Below the pieces are notes generated by a model that saw only the letters and a list, made by a program, of their open reading frames with translations, was not told where the DNA came from and made no database searches. A DNA stretch of 64,000 nt from Toxotes chatareus (lineage: Eukaryota; Chordata; Actinopteri; Toxotidae), in the NCBI GenBank assembly GCA_016801885.1, contig CM028891.1, positions 14,553,517 through 14,617,516 of the forward strand. The letters are read 5' to 3'. This document shows positions 10,450 through 22,534 of the stretch, piece after piece (position 1 is the stretch's first letter; the number at the start of each line of letters is the position of its first letter). The position numbers and the translations under genes were made by a program.

Positions 10450-13400
10450 CAAAAACTGGGTTGTCTTCTGTTTCTCCGGCTCTATGTGTCTCTCTCTGTA
10501 TGATGTGCATGCCCATGTGGTGTAGCTGCATATAGGGCAGAGATTGTCTGTCATGCTTTTCCACCTATCTGAACTTGGTTTAAACAGAGCGGAAAGTGAA
10601 AGTGCTGCTCAGTGTCGGCTGTGCTGCTCAGCTCTGGTCCACGATAACAGAGGTGGGAAAAGATGGGATGGCGCACCTGGAGTTAATGAAAAAAATTTAA
10701 CGCTCATACATAACATGAAGGGTCCTGCAGGATCACAGCCTGCCACAGCCACTTAGAGGCTGTATTTGTCATGAGCAAAGAACGGGGAGCAGGCAGGCAG
10801 CATTGCCTGTTACAAAGTCCTCTGCTGCACCAGTTTGTATCAATCAACTTGTCCTGACAGCAGCAGGAGACAGACAGAGAAACAGATGCCAACTGTCCTT
10901 ACTTAAAAACGTGCACATGTGATATCAGCAGTGATCAAAGATAGGGGCAGTTATCAAGGGTTCCTTTCTAAAATCGTATTATTTTGACACCAAAAATATT
11001 CCAGAATCAGATTTACATGATTGTCGTACTTTGACTCATAATCACATAGTAACCACATTTACTTTAATGGCAGTAATCATATTATTTGAGTCCGTCACAA
11101 TTTTTTTAGACGACTCGATGTGTGGTATTTTAACAGAGCGATAAAGCATCACTTTTACATCTGTAACAACTTACGTATTCTTGGAGTCTGCACTTCATCC
11201 TGATATTTTATTCATCATGCGGAGAAAGACATAAAACAAAATGCAGAGCCTGGGACTGCTGAGGCACACATCTCTGTGTTTTGTGGAATAAAGCGTAATA
11301 CAATTAAGAGGACAATCTTCAAAATGATAAATGCTGTTGCTCGTGCTTCGTTGCTTTGTCCATTTATCTTTCTTTGTAAATGACATATTTTTGTTCTGAT
11401 ATCCTCACCCCGCTCCATCAAATGGAACTAGGGGGACACAAGGGCTATTTGTTCTGTTTTTTTTTTTTTTTTTTTTTTCTTGTATTTGGTTTGAGCTTTA
11501 AACCATGCAGCTACTTCTCATGGAAATCAGCTGGCAAGATTCAGTGCAATGCATCATACTAATATGACAGGATGCTTATTAATGACCTTTGAAAAAAACA
11601 ATCTGAGTTAATAGCAGCTAGCTGACCTGCAAGTAGAGCTTTCCTTTCCAAAACACCCCATTTTGGAAGGAAGAAAATAGTTTTACACAGTTTAGGCTCC
11701 AAGCTTCTCAAATAATTGACCGTTCGCTAAGCCCTACTGCCCTTAGTTACTGTTGCTACGCCTGTCAAGCCTTTCATTCTAGCATGGCAACAGAATTCAG
11801 GTTACCATGACAACACTGACAGATTCACCACTCGAAATTTGTAGTAATTTCTGAAACAATGGGTTTTTGATTTCACACAGAAGTAAACGAAAACAGCCTC
11901 ACGTCACCACCAGGCCACTGCGGAGTGTGTGGACTAAGCTCATTTTACCAGCTGTAGCTAGCTAGTTTAAGCTAATGAATAGAATATAAAACTGTGTGAG
12001 ACGCATAGAAAATCCGTATCCAGCTGACTTTTTACAGCACAGTCTGTATCAAGGAGAAAAAAAAAACACTGTGAACAAATTTAATTTCGTAATTGATATG
12101 CAGAAAATTACTTAATAGTCATGGTGATCCACACAGAACACCAATACTGGGCAAACCCAAAGTTCCTCAAGTTCCCCAAACCCCCCAAATTAATCAGTGA
12201 TGCATGAACATAGCTGCTCAGATATCTAACAGACTTCAAACCTGTAGAGAAAAGTGCAAGAGCTTAGGTCTGTGTGTTCACTAACCAAAGCCACACAAAT
12301 TGCGGCTTTTACGCTTTCGTAGAGTAAACCTCCCTAAACCAAACAAAGAGCAGGACTGAAGCTAGGTTACAACAGGAAAAGATTTGCTATGTTAGATGGG
12401 TTGATGATTCAGTGAGGCTGCTACTGTGGATGGAAAGCGGAAGGTGCAGAATCAAATTTTATGTTATATACCAAACCCATAACCAACAATTTCAGACTTC
12501 CTAAAATGAAAGTGGCACAAAGAAAACTGTACATTTTCATGGTCTTAAGCAACTGATACTGCTTTTCAGTTTATGGTAGATGACATGTCCACTTTATACT
12601 GCTGTTCAAACCCCCAGTTTTTTAAAACATAATATCCCACATGACTGACACAAACACTTTCCTCCTGCCCATGCTGAAACAGCCTCTGTCTTCTTTAACT
12701 TCCAGAGCGCTTATCAGAAATTGTAGTTAAATTGGCCCAAACTCACTCATGATGCGCATGAGCAGACAGGTACATGTGCAGACACACAAACCTGCTCTTT
12801 CCCCTCATAATGTATTCCCTCCCTCCGTCACTTTTGCCTCTGTCAACACTGTCTGATATCACAATGAATCAGAAAAGTTGTTATTCTTCGCCCATTAGCA
12901 CGCAGGAGAGACACCATCGTCTTGCGTGTGAATAAACAGTTGTTAAAATTTCAGTCTGAATCTCAAGAGGATCAGAGATTAAATGGTTGCACTGACACTT
13001 TCTGATCCCATTTTAAAGTAGAGGAACACATATTTAAATAATCCAGTGTTTATTCTCACCCCATGACAGAAGGCACTTCAGGCAGCTAAGTGACTCATTT
13101 TATAGTGATAACCTTCAGCGGAATGACTTTAGTACTGCAGGTTCGAGCAACACAACAGCTTTACGCCACCCTGTTTCATTCCTGGCCAACAATGGAGTTT
13201 ACACATCTTTACAAATGAATAATAAGAATAAATAATAAGAGTTGAAAAATAATTTTTCTTCTTCATGAATCAGTAAAAATCTCTTAAAATGCATAATAGA
13301 AATGCATTTGCGGTTTGCCCCATAGCAGGTTTGTCCACATCACCTTCTAAGTTAACCTGCTGCGTCTACTTAGCTGTTTCTGAAGCTTGTCAGTAAATAC

Positions 13401-14204
13401 TGTTTGGACCTAACGCTTCTATAGTAGGCAGTTAAATTGAGATGGATTCATCCTCATTAGAGGGAAAGTGAGCGTGTACACCAACCAAAGACATATTTTG
13501 CTTAATCAGGCATGTTTTATAAATGCATTCACTGAGCTGTAAATCATTAATCAACATGAATAAAAACATTAATACAAACTAGACCATTTTCTAAAGAAAA
13601 TAGTCAGTGTGGTTGCTGGAGGCTAATGATTTTACCTTGAAAAGCAAATAAAGGAGAAACTGAAGCTGACTGGCTTGTGAGAACAGTGTCAATTCAGGTG
13701 ACTGAAGTTAAGAATACATGAAATAAGAAGATTAAGTTGGTATGTAAGCAATGAAAGGAGATGAAGCAAACATAATTTAAAGTGTAGAAAGCCTTGTTGT
13801 AAAATAGTATCTCTCCCAAAACTTGGGAGTCTGTCAACCAACTAATTACTGAAGAATTCCTTTTAAATTTCTTTGGCTAAAAGACAGAGGTGTCATTTAT
13901 TTACCAAAAAAAAAAAAAAAATGTATTAAGAGCAGAATCATGCATCTTTAATCCAGTGCACCTGCAGCACAGTGTGGGACTTACAGGTTTGCCACAACTG
14001 CAAAATTATAGCAGCGCATTTTATTTGAAACTGGCATAACAGATTTTTCAGAAACAAGCTCTGAACACAGAACACACATTATCACCTTTGTGGCAAATCT
14101 GGCAAAATCATGTGGCAAATTTGTCAGTGAACTGATTCCTATTTGCACATCCCAGAGATACAGAGCCACATTAGCATTCATTCTGGCCGCCGGATGAACG
14201 TAGG
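10450..14204. other. Noncoding stretch with an RFX-like site and homopolymers
   Basis: No gene is visible in 3.7 kb. It holds a T22 run at 11457-11478, an A-rich run at 13906-13920 and an X-box-like site at 11801-11814 (listed separately). The remaining sequence is unique and AT-rich. Confidence 0.5.
11801..11814 (+). promoter_or_regulatory. X-box (RFX) consensus match
   Basis: GTTACCATGACAAC fits the 14-bp RFX X-box consensus GTHNYYATRRNAAC at every constrained position. A half site CATGGCAAC lies 10 bases upstream (11783-11791). No promoter is recognised nearby, so if bound it would be a distal site. Confidence 0.45.
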
Positions 14205-14580
14205 TCCAATGCTCACTCTCCTTATATCTTTGTTTTGCTCTTGAGTATCTAGTTCTTTTTCTGCTGAATGCTCCACCATGATAGTTGCCAACTTTGTCCG
14301 TCTGCTGTTTGGTGCTGGAGCTGGTAATGTAGAGTGGATTTTTCTTTTCTAGAGCCTTTTTTGCTGAAAACAGCTGTCTGCTGTGGCCAGATTTGATGCT
14401 ATGATGGCAGGGAGACTGAACCAAAATGGTAAAGTTGTGAGCCAGAAAACCAAAACAATAAGCTGAAAGATGCCAAAATACTAAGAGCCGTGAGAAACAG
14501 CACACCCAGGTGATTATTCTCTGTGGGTTCCTTGCTTCGAGTGTCCCTTTTCTCAGTTGTGGAATTCATTGTTAATATTG
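14205..14580. repeat. Dispersed repeat, family B, copy 1
   Basis: The segment includes GTTTGGTGCTGGAGCTGGTA, GCTGAAAACAGCTGTCTGCT, GATGGCAGGGAGACTGAACC, then CCAAAATGGTAAAGTTGTG and AAACAATAAGCTGAAAGATG. The last part aligns with 40828-40930, which has CCAAAACAGTAAAGTGGCG and AAACAATAAGCTACAAGATG at matching spacing. I also recall these words as a common percomorph repeat. The two long minus-strand open frames here (174 and 118 codons) fall in this repeat and match no protein family I know. Outer limits are approximate. Confidence 0.6.
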
Positions 14581-17500
14581 AAATATTAATTATTCCCTCT
14601 GGAACATGGAGCTTTTCATGACATTTGCTGGCTTGAACATTCTGCATTTTGAACAGAAGCTTAGTCAGTGTGCATCTGACTTCAAGAAATACAGTGATGT
14701 AGAGATTCTTAAATTGTCTTTGCACAGCTCCATGAGCTGAAAAACTGCTACTCATAACTCAGCTGTCAAAGAGATACCAGCTACTAAAGCTTTTGTCTGG
14801 TTTTAGACAGTGTCCTGTCAGAATCTGAGGAAATGTTGATGATGGAAAGACTTGAAGCAGCAGCCCTGGTAAACTGCCCAGATTTTAGTCAAACACAAAG
14901 TGGAGAGATCTCCCTCCCAAAGCGTCTGCTGCTCTGAATTCAGAAATTCAGACATCAGTATGCCTGTGAGAGATAAACATGATGATGACTGCTTCCCCAG
15001 TGTCAAATACTGGAGTGTCTGGGCTGTGGTCTCAGCCAGTGATAATGAGGTGTTGTTGTCTTGGCTAACAAGCTCTCTCTCTCTCTCTCTCTAACCGCCA
15101 CCGCCGCCGCCGCCCTGCTCTCTCACAGCAATCCTCAACAGCACATGATCACAAGGCCTCCATGTTAGCTTGTTATGTGAATAATGCCTCATTGGCCACA
15201 GTCGTGCCATGACACATCTGTGATCATAGCAGGATACTTCACTCTCCCTTCATATCGGTTTTTGTCTCACATAAACACAAACACTCACATGAGATACTGC
15301 TGTAGTGTGACGTCTGTATCCACTTTGTCTGCTTCACTAATGTCGGTTTGTGTGCCTCAGCAGGAATTTTATTGGCACTGCTGCACATACTGTGACATTA
15401 TTCACTGGACCAAATGAATCTATGAGCTGTGAAATCATTCAAGGGGATGTAATGATGAGCTATCACAGATCTGCTCTTGCTTTTGTAGCAATAAAACACA
15501 CTGATAGAGTTAGGACTGTGAATATGCTGACAGTCTGGAATATGAAAAGCCGCAATAGCGGAGTTAGAATGCACTGCGTGTCTTTTTTTTTTTCTTCTCG
15601 TTCATCTTAAAGCATATTTCTTCAGAGCCAGTGGACACTTTTATTAAACACCAAAAGCACTGAAAAGATGTCCATGCTCAGTCTGAAATGAATAACGTAC
15701 ATATCTAATTTTACATTCATACATGGCCTGACAACTTTCTATATTTATTTTTGCATTATAATGTCAGCTACAGGGGAAGAGTTCACAAAGTTGTGTCTTT
15801 TGATAATTTTTATTCACTTAAATTTATCAGCAACTCATTGCACAGAGAGTAATATGCTTTGCTGATTAGTCTGAGACTGCAAGGGTGCCAGAGACGGACC
15901 AAAGTAAGTTCAGTCACAAGCACAGGAGAGCTGTTTAATCGAGAAATTCCATTTTGTGAGACAATGATTTAAATTGATTTTGGAGGGAAATGCTGAATCT
16001 TCAGCTAAATTATTAGTTAGTCTTTGCTTTGCAGATGAAGGTTTTAAGTAAAAACCTCATGTTAATGATCCCTTCCAACCCTTAAGTGAGCAGTTTTGGC
16101 TGTCTAACCCCTGCTATAAGTTATTCATAGTGTAGTTGCCATACATGGAAATTGGGGAAATCATTTATTTAACGAACTGTCTGAAATTTTCTGAGGTTTT
16201 GCAGGATCCTCCCTTATCTGTGTTTTATTGTGTGACTGGATTGTTTAATTCAAATTACAAACTAAAATGGCAAGAAACCTGCAGTTTCATCCCAAAGTCT
16301 GAAATATGTACCATCTAGACAAATACTACACAGTTTATACTGTTGATTTCAGTGTGTAAGAATACAAATGTAGTGTGTTTAGGGCTGTGGAGAATACGTC
16401 CAACCATGGTAAACATTCAGTTTTTTGTTGTACAGTGGTTCACCATACAGATGTTCACTCATGATGTTGATCCTGTACTAATTTAAGAACAATGTAGACG
16501 TTGGCCTAGGTATCAAATTTATTTCTTTATTTATTTGAGGAATGTACATTACAGACATGGTAATAACTGAGGGGAGAGAAAGACGTGGAATGAAGTGCAA
16601 CAAAGGTCCTTGCCCTGTTTCAAATTAGGCATACATAAAGCTATATATATATATGAATATGTGCAAATGCAAAATGACATGCTGTGAATCACTGTGAAGG
16701 AGAGGCCAAACCCCATGGGGGACTGTTGGATGACACTAAAAAAGATAAATACAGGGATGGAGACTGGTTTAGCTCACACCTCTGCTTTGACATAGTATCC
16801 ATTCCTCTATTTATCTTCATTTGACAATGTCGCTATTCTTAAAATACGGTCTCCTCCCAGTAAGATTTCCCTGCGGGTGCTCAGCACCTATGGTTAACAG
16901 CTTCCAGTGAAAGATTTGATGACCTTGCCACCTCTGATTTTTGAGCAGTGCAGTCTCTGACAGAAGAAGCTTTACAGTGATGTAGTTGGCGACATCGGGT
17001 CAGACTTGATTAGTATCAAAAGATGGTTAAATGGGGTCAAACTTGCAACTGGCACCACTTTGGAGTTCTCATGTTGTGATATGTCTCTCCTCTGGCAGGG
17101 TCTCTCATCCACAGCCTCTGTCTGTCTGACGTACGTGACTGATACCCCAGGGTGAATCATAAGCTTGTTGCCTAGCACTGTATCGCCTACCCATCTTTCT
17201 TTTGAAATGTCCCTCTTCTCCTTCCCCTCCCCTCTCCTTTACGGGTGGCTCATTGCTGTCACCACACGCTGTCTGTGGGGGGAAAGTGACTGCCACGCAG
17301 GGCTCTGGTATCTCGGCGCCCATCTGTCATCACCGGTCAGCCCGTTTCCACACTGTGTCCAGGGAACATCAGGCGTGGGCTGCCCGTCCCGCCGGGTGGC
17401 TTGATGACTTCAGTGTGCGCTCATAGTTACAGAACTACCTAGAGATTGGATTTATGTCAAGTCAAGCAGCAGGTTTTAGCAGATATCAGCTGTAATCTTT

Positions 17501-18672
17501 GTGTGTTCACGCGGAGCCTCTGCTGATGATTTTCACAGCCTCAGCGGTTATCACGTACTGCATAATAGGATGTGACTGAAGACCTCCTTTCACGTGACAT
17601 GACATAAGTGTGATGGCCACTTGACAGGATGACTCCTGTATATGTACAGTAAATGTAGAAATAATTAGGAGTTAATTCATTTCAGGGAATACACTGACAA
17701 AGTGAATCCTGTCATGTATTAAATTACTTACTATCAGAAAATTGAGATTTATTTAGAAAAAGAAGCAGCAGGTTATCATCTGACAGTTGCTCTTTCTTAC
17801 TTACATTATTATAAATTAAATCTTTCAACAGTATGCAAAGTAGGTAAAACTACTGTGCACAGTGAGTACTTAAACTTTTGATACTTTATCGATGGCAGTA
17901 TCTACATTAAAGATAAAATTTGATTTATAGTGTATGTACAATAGGTTTTATAGGATTTATATACCGACTTTCCTTGTTGTTATTACATTAAAAGCGTTTT
18001 CATGTTGAATGAAACGTCCTGGATACAGGACCCAACAACTGTCAACAAAACACAGGGGAGAATGAAAATACAAGTCCTCAGTCACAAAGTATCACGCTGC
18101 TGTTCTTAGTAAATGAATCTAAAGTACAAATTTTAGGACAAATATTAGTAGCACTCTTCGGGTTTATGGCAAGTCAGTGTGTGTGCATCCCATTTTCCAG
18201 GTGCTGAACATGTGCTTCTATCAAAGGCCCATTTCCAGTGATTTCAGCAGTTTTAAATCACTTGCTAACCCAGATTTGGTCTCCGCTGAATCCCAACCCA
18301 GATCTGGTGTCTTGGCTAGCCTCTCCACAGAACACTGAATGGGTGATTTATCAGTTCTTGGAGTGAAATGATTTATGGCTTAGCTCTCTGTTGCTGTCAC
18401 CATCACTGCTGCCGTCTCTGTTTTGACTCTCTTTCTTTTCTTGTCTCTTTTGCTTATACTTTAGAGGTCATACCAGTGAGGTATAACTTAAAGCCTGATG
18501 GGTAATCCTAGTTTACTGTTGGCTGAAAGTTCTGGGAAGCGCTGCGTGATCCCAGTGAGCTTTTATGGTGGATCAGAAGGTGGGACTATGTGACGTTTAC
18601 TCTCATTCAGCACTGACACACGTCAGTCCCAGCATGTATTCGTGGTGGGATGGATGTGAACATGTACTCAAG
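14581..18672. other. Noncoding stretch, nothing definite apart from a microsatellite
   Basis: About 4 kb without a gene. The compound CT/CCG repeat at 15072-15114 is listed separately. The segment 17200-17420 is GC-richer with a few CpG but has no promoter signature or protein-like frame that I can support. Confidence 0.5.
15072..15114. repeat. Compound (CT)n-(CCG)n microsatellite
   Basis: About ten CT units (15072-15092) are followed after a short interruption by CCG/CGC triplets (15096-15114). The CCG part is the most GC-rich short stretch in this section. No 5' UTR or CpG island accompanies it. Confidence 0.9.
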
Positions 18673-18718
18673 CACACACACACACACAGACACACACACA
18701 CACACACACACACACACT
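18673..18718. repeat. (CA)n microsatellite, interrupted once
   Basis: About 23 CA units with a single CAGA interruption near 18687-18690. Confidence 0.95.
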
Positions 18719-21469
18719 CATGCACAGGATAGTGTCAAACTGAATTAATGCGTGGGCCGAAGCATGGCAAATGCAAGTTATTGCTTATTCTCTCTTCCAT
18801 AGAGAATGTGCCCGATGAATAAAACATTTATGAATAAACACATATTGATTTAAATATAACTCTATGAATACACTATAGATTGCTCTTGAGATTTTGTCCC
18901 CCTTCTTTTCCCTTTACCCATTATTCTATAATCACTGACGTTAGCAGATTTCTCCATCTCTCTTTTTCCATTTCACCCCTTTTCTATCTGTGAAAAATGA
19001 ATTGGACTATTACCATCATGCATTCAGGAAACGCAGCCTTAGGATATAAATTGGCCAAATGCAAACAAGTGGGATCTGCTGATCCTAAATGTGAGTCACT
19101 AAGTCGAGAATTTTGGGCCTTGAAATGTCTGACAGCTTAAATTACTGTCACTCTGGGCAATGACGCAGAGAGAAACAGGAAAGGAGGGAGGCGGAAGGAG
19201 AAAGACAGACACAGGGGAGGAATTAATGAGTTTTCCCATAGTAGTCTATCTGTAAGGTCACAAAGGCCACGGTAAATATGAACAGCATTTAAATCTAAGC
19301 TTGTCATCTGTGGCTTGATGCCAAATGACCACAGTTTGGCTTCATGACTTTTTCATGAGCTCCTGTTGATAAAAATTCATAATCCTGATCTGCATTCTCT
19401 GATCAAAAGCCCCCCTGAAATGTGCAAACAGATTGTCACCTTGTGTGAAACAGAGATGTTTCACAAAGAAGAGTGCGGGTAAAACCACTGCGGGACACAG
19501 GCACTCTTTCTGTATGAAAATGATACTTGAAAGACCAGATAAAATATTCACCAGAGAGAAATATGGGGAGATAGCGCATAGCCTTGAGCAAGCAGGGCTC
19601 CTGCTGCGAGGTGCAAGGAGAGAGAAAGAGATAGAGGAGGAGAGCGAGAGAGAGAGGAAGCTGGGGAGAAATTGGGAAAAATGAAAAGTGAGAGGGAATA
19701 TAAAAGGAGATTTACTGAAGAGCAGGTAAAGAAAGAATAGGTGATAGAATGACCAGTTAGCAACTGTAGGATGTGACTCAGTGTCTATTAAATTTTACTT
19801 TTCCTGAAAAGGTCACGTCTGTTTGCAAATTTCTACAAAGTTCAGAGAGGATGCTAATATATCCCTAAAGCTCTTACATGACATGTAATTCTTCACCCAT
19901 TTATATTTGGGTTTAATTGCAAAACACTAAGCAATTTACCTCCAGACACAGCAAAACTACAATCAAAAATGACACTAATTTTCCACCTGACATTTTGTCT
20001 CTGCTCCCCTCGAGAGTGTCAGAGACAGACACATCCTAGAGATCATTAGATCATGGGAGAAAAGCATGATGTATTGATTCGGGACACAAAATTCTAGGTC
20101 ACCATTGATTAGCAGACACAGGCCTTTTGCTTTCCTCTCTGTCACTGCTGGGGCCTGGCTTTATTTTTAGGCGCGGGCTGATCGATAGGAGGTCGCTTTG
20201 TGCGAGTCTCGGTGGCATTGTGCCTCTCCGTGGAGCCCGTGTAGGTCAGACCAAAGCCCTCCGAAAGGTTGAACCAATGATGGGAATCAATGGTTGGGAA
20301 ATGTCAACTAACATGGCTGTTTACTACACTGAAGGACACTTTTTAGATTATTGTTTCATGTGAACTGACGTCTGAATTCCATCTATAGCTTTCATCCCCT
20401 AAAACTTCTGCCAGATATAAATCAAGGACAGCTGACTGGAGAAAAACATAAACAAACAATGACATTTTCAACCTATGCAGATAAAAGTGGGTTTATTTAT
20501 GTAGACAGCTGGCTCAGATCCTGATACTGCAGAAAGTACTTGTTATTGCTGCTCTGGTTTTGGTAGCTATGTGCTAATTCCCTTTCAACCTTAATTATTC
20601 TGAATCAACATCATAATTATTTCACAAATTCATGGGAAAAAATTTGTTCTGAGGCACAGTAATTGATTATAATGGTGATGATCATGAAGTTTTTTTTTTT
20701 GCGTCATGCACATTAATATGCTCATCACACATCAGTTTACAAGACACAACAAATGATTGTAAGCCAGACCCATAATGCAGTGCACAGTCTCAAATAATAC
20801 CACAAAATCTCCACAGATAAACAACACTTTCCAAAACTTACATAGATACTTGAAAGCAACACAGAGCTTAGAGTAACTCCCTGTAGGTTTGTCACTGTGA
20901 CTGAGCACTTTGACATTACACATTCATTTCAGCTATTGCTAATAAAAAATATTGATAAGTGCAGCTTTAATCTCTACAGGAAACCATTAAAGCACAGTGT
21001 ATGTAATTGTAATCAAAAAGAGAAATGAGTGTAGATTGTTACACTAAATTGTTTAACATGCCTTAATTTCCAAGCTTTGAGACAGAGTTTGCTAAAAGAC
21101 ATTAAACGTAAACTATTCCAATTTTTGATCGTCTGTATTTGCAGATTTAGGTTTTCATAATACAGATTACATGTGATGTGTATAAATCAATTGTGTTTTG
21201 TATTAAATTCAAGCTATAATAGCTAATAAATGTTTCTGATCTAAACATGACTAAACTACACTACATTGTATGTATGTGGCTGGAAAACTATTTGTCACTT
21301 TTAAGCTGATTAGATTCAGTGTATCCAGATCTGTTATCCACTCTGGTAATTTGCCTAATGATCTCTGCGCTGTGATGAGTAACACGTCTGACCAGAGCAG
21401 TCACGAAATGTTCAAGCACAACATATTACACAATTAGACAAATGTTTTGAACAAAGGTGATCTGACAGC
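18719..21469. other. Noncoding stretch with a purine-rich tract
   Basis: No gene is visible. The purine tract at 19605-19740 is listed separately. A small CpG-containing patch at 20165-20260 (words GGCGCGGGCTGATCGATAGG and GTGCGAGTCTCGG) stands out from AT-rich surroundings and could be a conserved element, but nothing identifies it. Confidence 0.5.
19605..19740 (+). repeat. Purine-rich low-complexity tract
   Basis: The + strand is almost all A and G, dominated by GAGA and GGAG words. It lacks a strict repeat unit. Such mirror-like purine tracts can adopt triplex structure. The open frames crossing it are low-complexity artefacts. Confidence 0.75.
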
Positions 21470-21770
21470 CCAATTATCACTCGGCGCTGTTTCGAGCTTC
21501 ACTCTCTTGTTCCCCCTCATTTCCATGTGAGAGTCCACTCATGCAGCGTTCACCCACCCACTTGTATGAGCTGCTTGAACTGCTCGATGACTCAGCAGCG
21601 TTACACAGTGAAATCACAATCTGTTTTTGAGAGGCACTTGAAGATCCTTAATCCATTCTGAAATTGGCCCAGATGCAAGTGGCTGTTTTTACATTGTGGC
21701 GTGACAAAATTGTTTGTTTATGGTTTGAAACCGCGTTCGAACTCACTTGTTTGTTTCGTGCAAAATACTC
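21470..21770. promoter_or_regulatory. Candidate conserved noncoding element
   Basis: A unique block of balanced composition with several CpG (CACTCGGCGCTGTTTCGAGC, GAACTGCTCGATGACTCAGC, GAAACCGCGTTCGAACTCAC) in a CpG-poor neighbourhood, plus an AP-1-type TGACTCAGC word. It is not a recognised repeat and has no protein-like frame. The call is by texture only. Confidence 0.28.
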
Positions 21771-22520
21771 AGGACAGCAAATGATGCAATTATAACTACT
21801 AAATTGTATCAGCAGTATTTATTCCACTGTTTCCATGTTTTTTTTTTCTTTTTGAACTCTTTGGGTTCTATAGAAATGAGCTGATGAAGTTTTCATATTT
21901 AATGCATTATGGATTTTTGAAGACATGCTTGCAAACAACCATGAGACAACTTCTCAGAAAGCTAGGCTAAGCTAAGGTTGCTAAGCATGCTTTCTTGCAG
22001 CTTTGAAGTGTTTTAGAAAGGAGGTCATAACAATCCCATTAGGACATGAGTCAAAATATATTACAGCTGTGAACATTTATTTTTGTGATATTTCTCTTAG
22101 CTTTTTTCTTATTAAAACAGGGATTTGTTTTTATCTCCAGGCTTTGAAAAATGTTCAAATTAAGTGAAATATGTCACCTTTGACATGAGTTGGCAGTCGC
22201 TTCATTTTAAAAGGTTGGCAACCTCTGCAGTAACAGCTGTATTTTATTATTTGTAAGGAGTTTTGTTTTTTCTCTAATCATGTTAGGACCAAAAATTATT
22301 AATATTTCAGTCACCCAACCTTCATGGATTGGATCACTATGTGAATGGAAAGGTGGGTTCAGACTGAAAGCGATGCTAATTTTCGCCTTGTGTCTGTTGT
22401 GCAAATTGGACGGCTCTTGTGTTTATTTGCTCCAAATGCTCTGACTATCCAGATGTTAACTGTAAGCTAACTGGCAAGAAAAACAAGCTCAGGACAGTGA
22501 GGAGTGGGGACATAAATGCC

Positions 22521-22534
22521 TCCCCTATAGGGGA
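22521..22534. other. Perfect 14-bp palindrome
   Basis: TCCCCTATAGGGGA reads the same on both strands. One such palindrome in a window this size is not remarkable; no partner motif or promoter is seen. Confidence 0.9.

Noticed and set aside
13981..14505. Minus-strand open frame of 174 codons, the longest in the window
   Set aside because: Overlaps dispersed repeat family B, has no recognisable domain and no codon or splice support.
17202..17426. GC-richer segment considered as a promoter or exon
   Set aside because: Too few CpG for an island, no core promoter motif recognised, and overlapping frames without domains.
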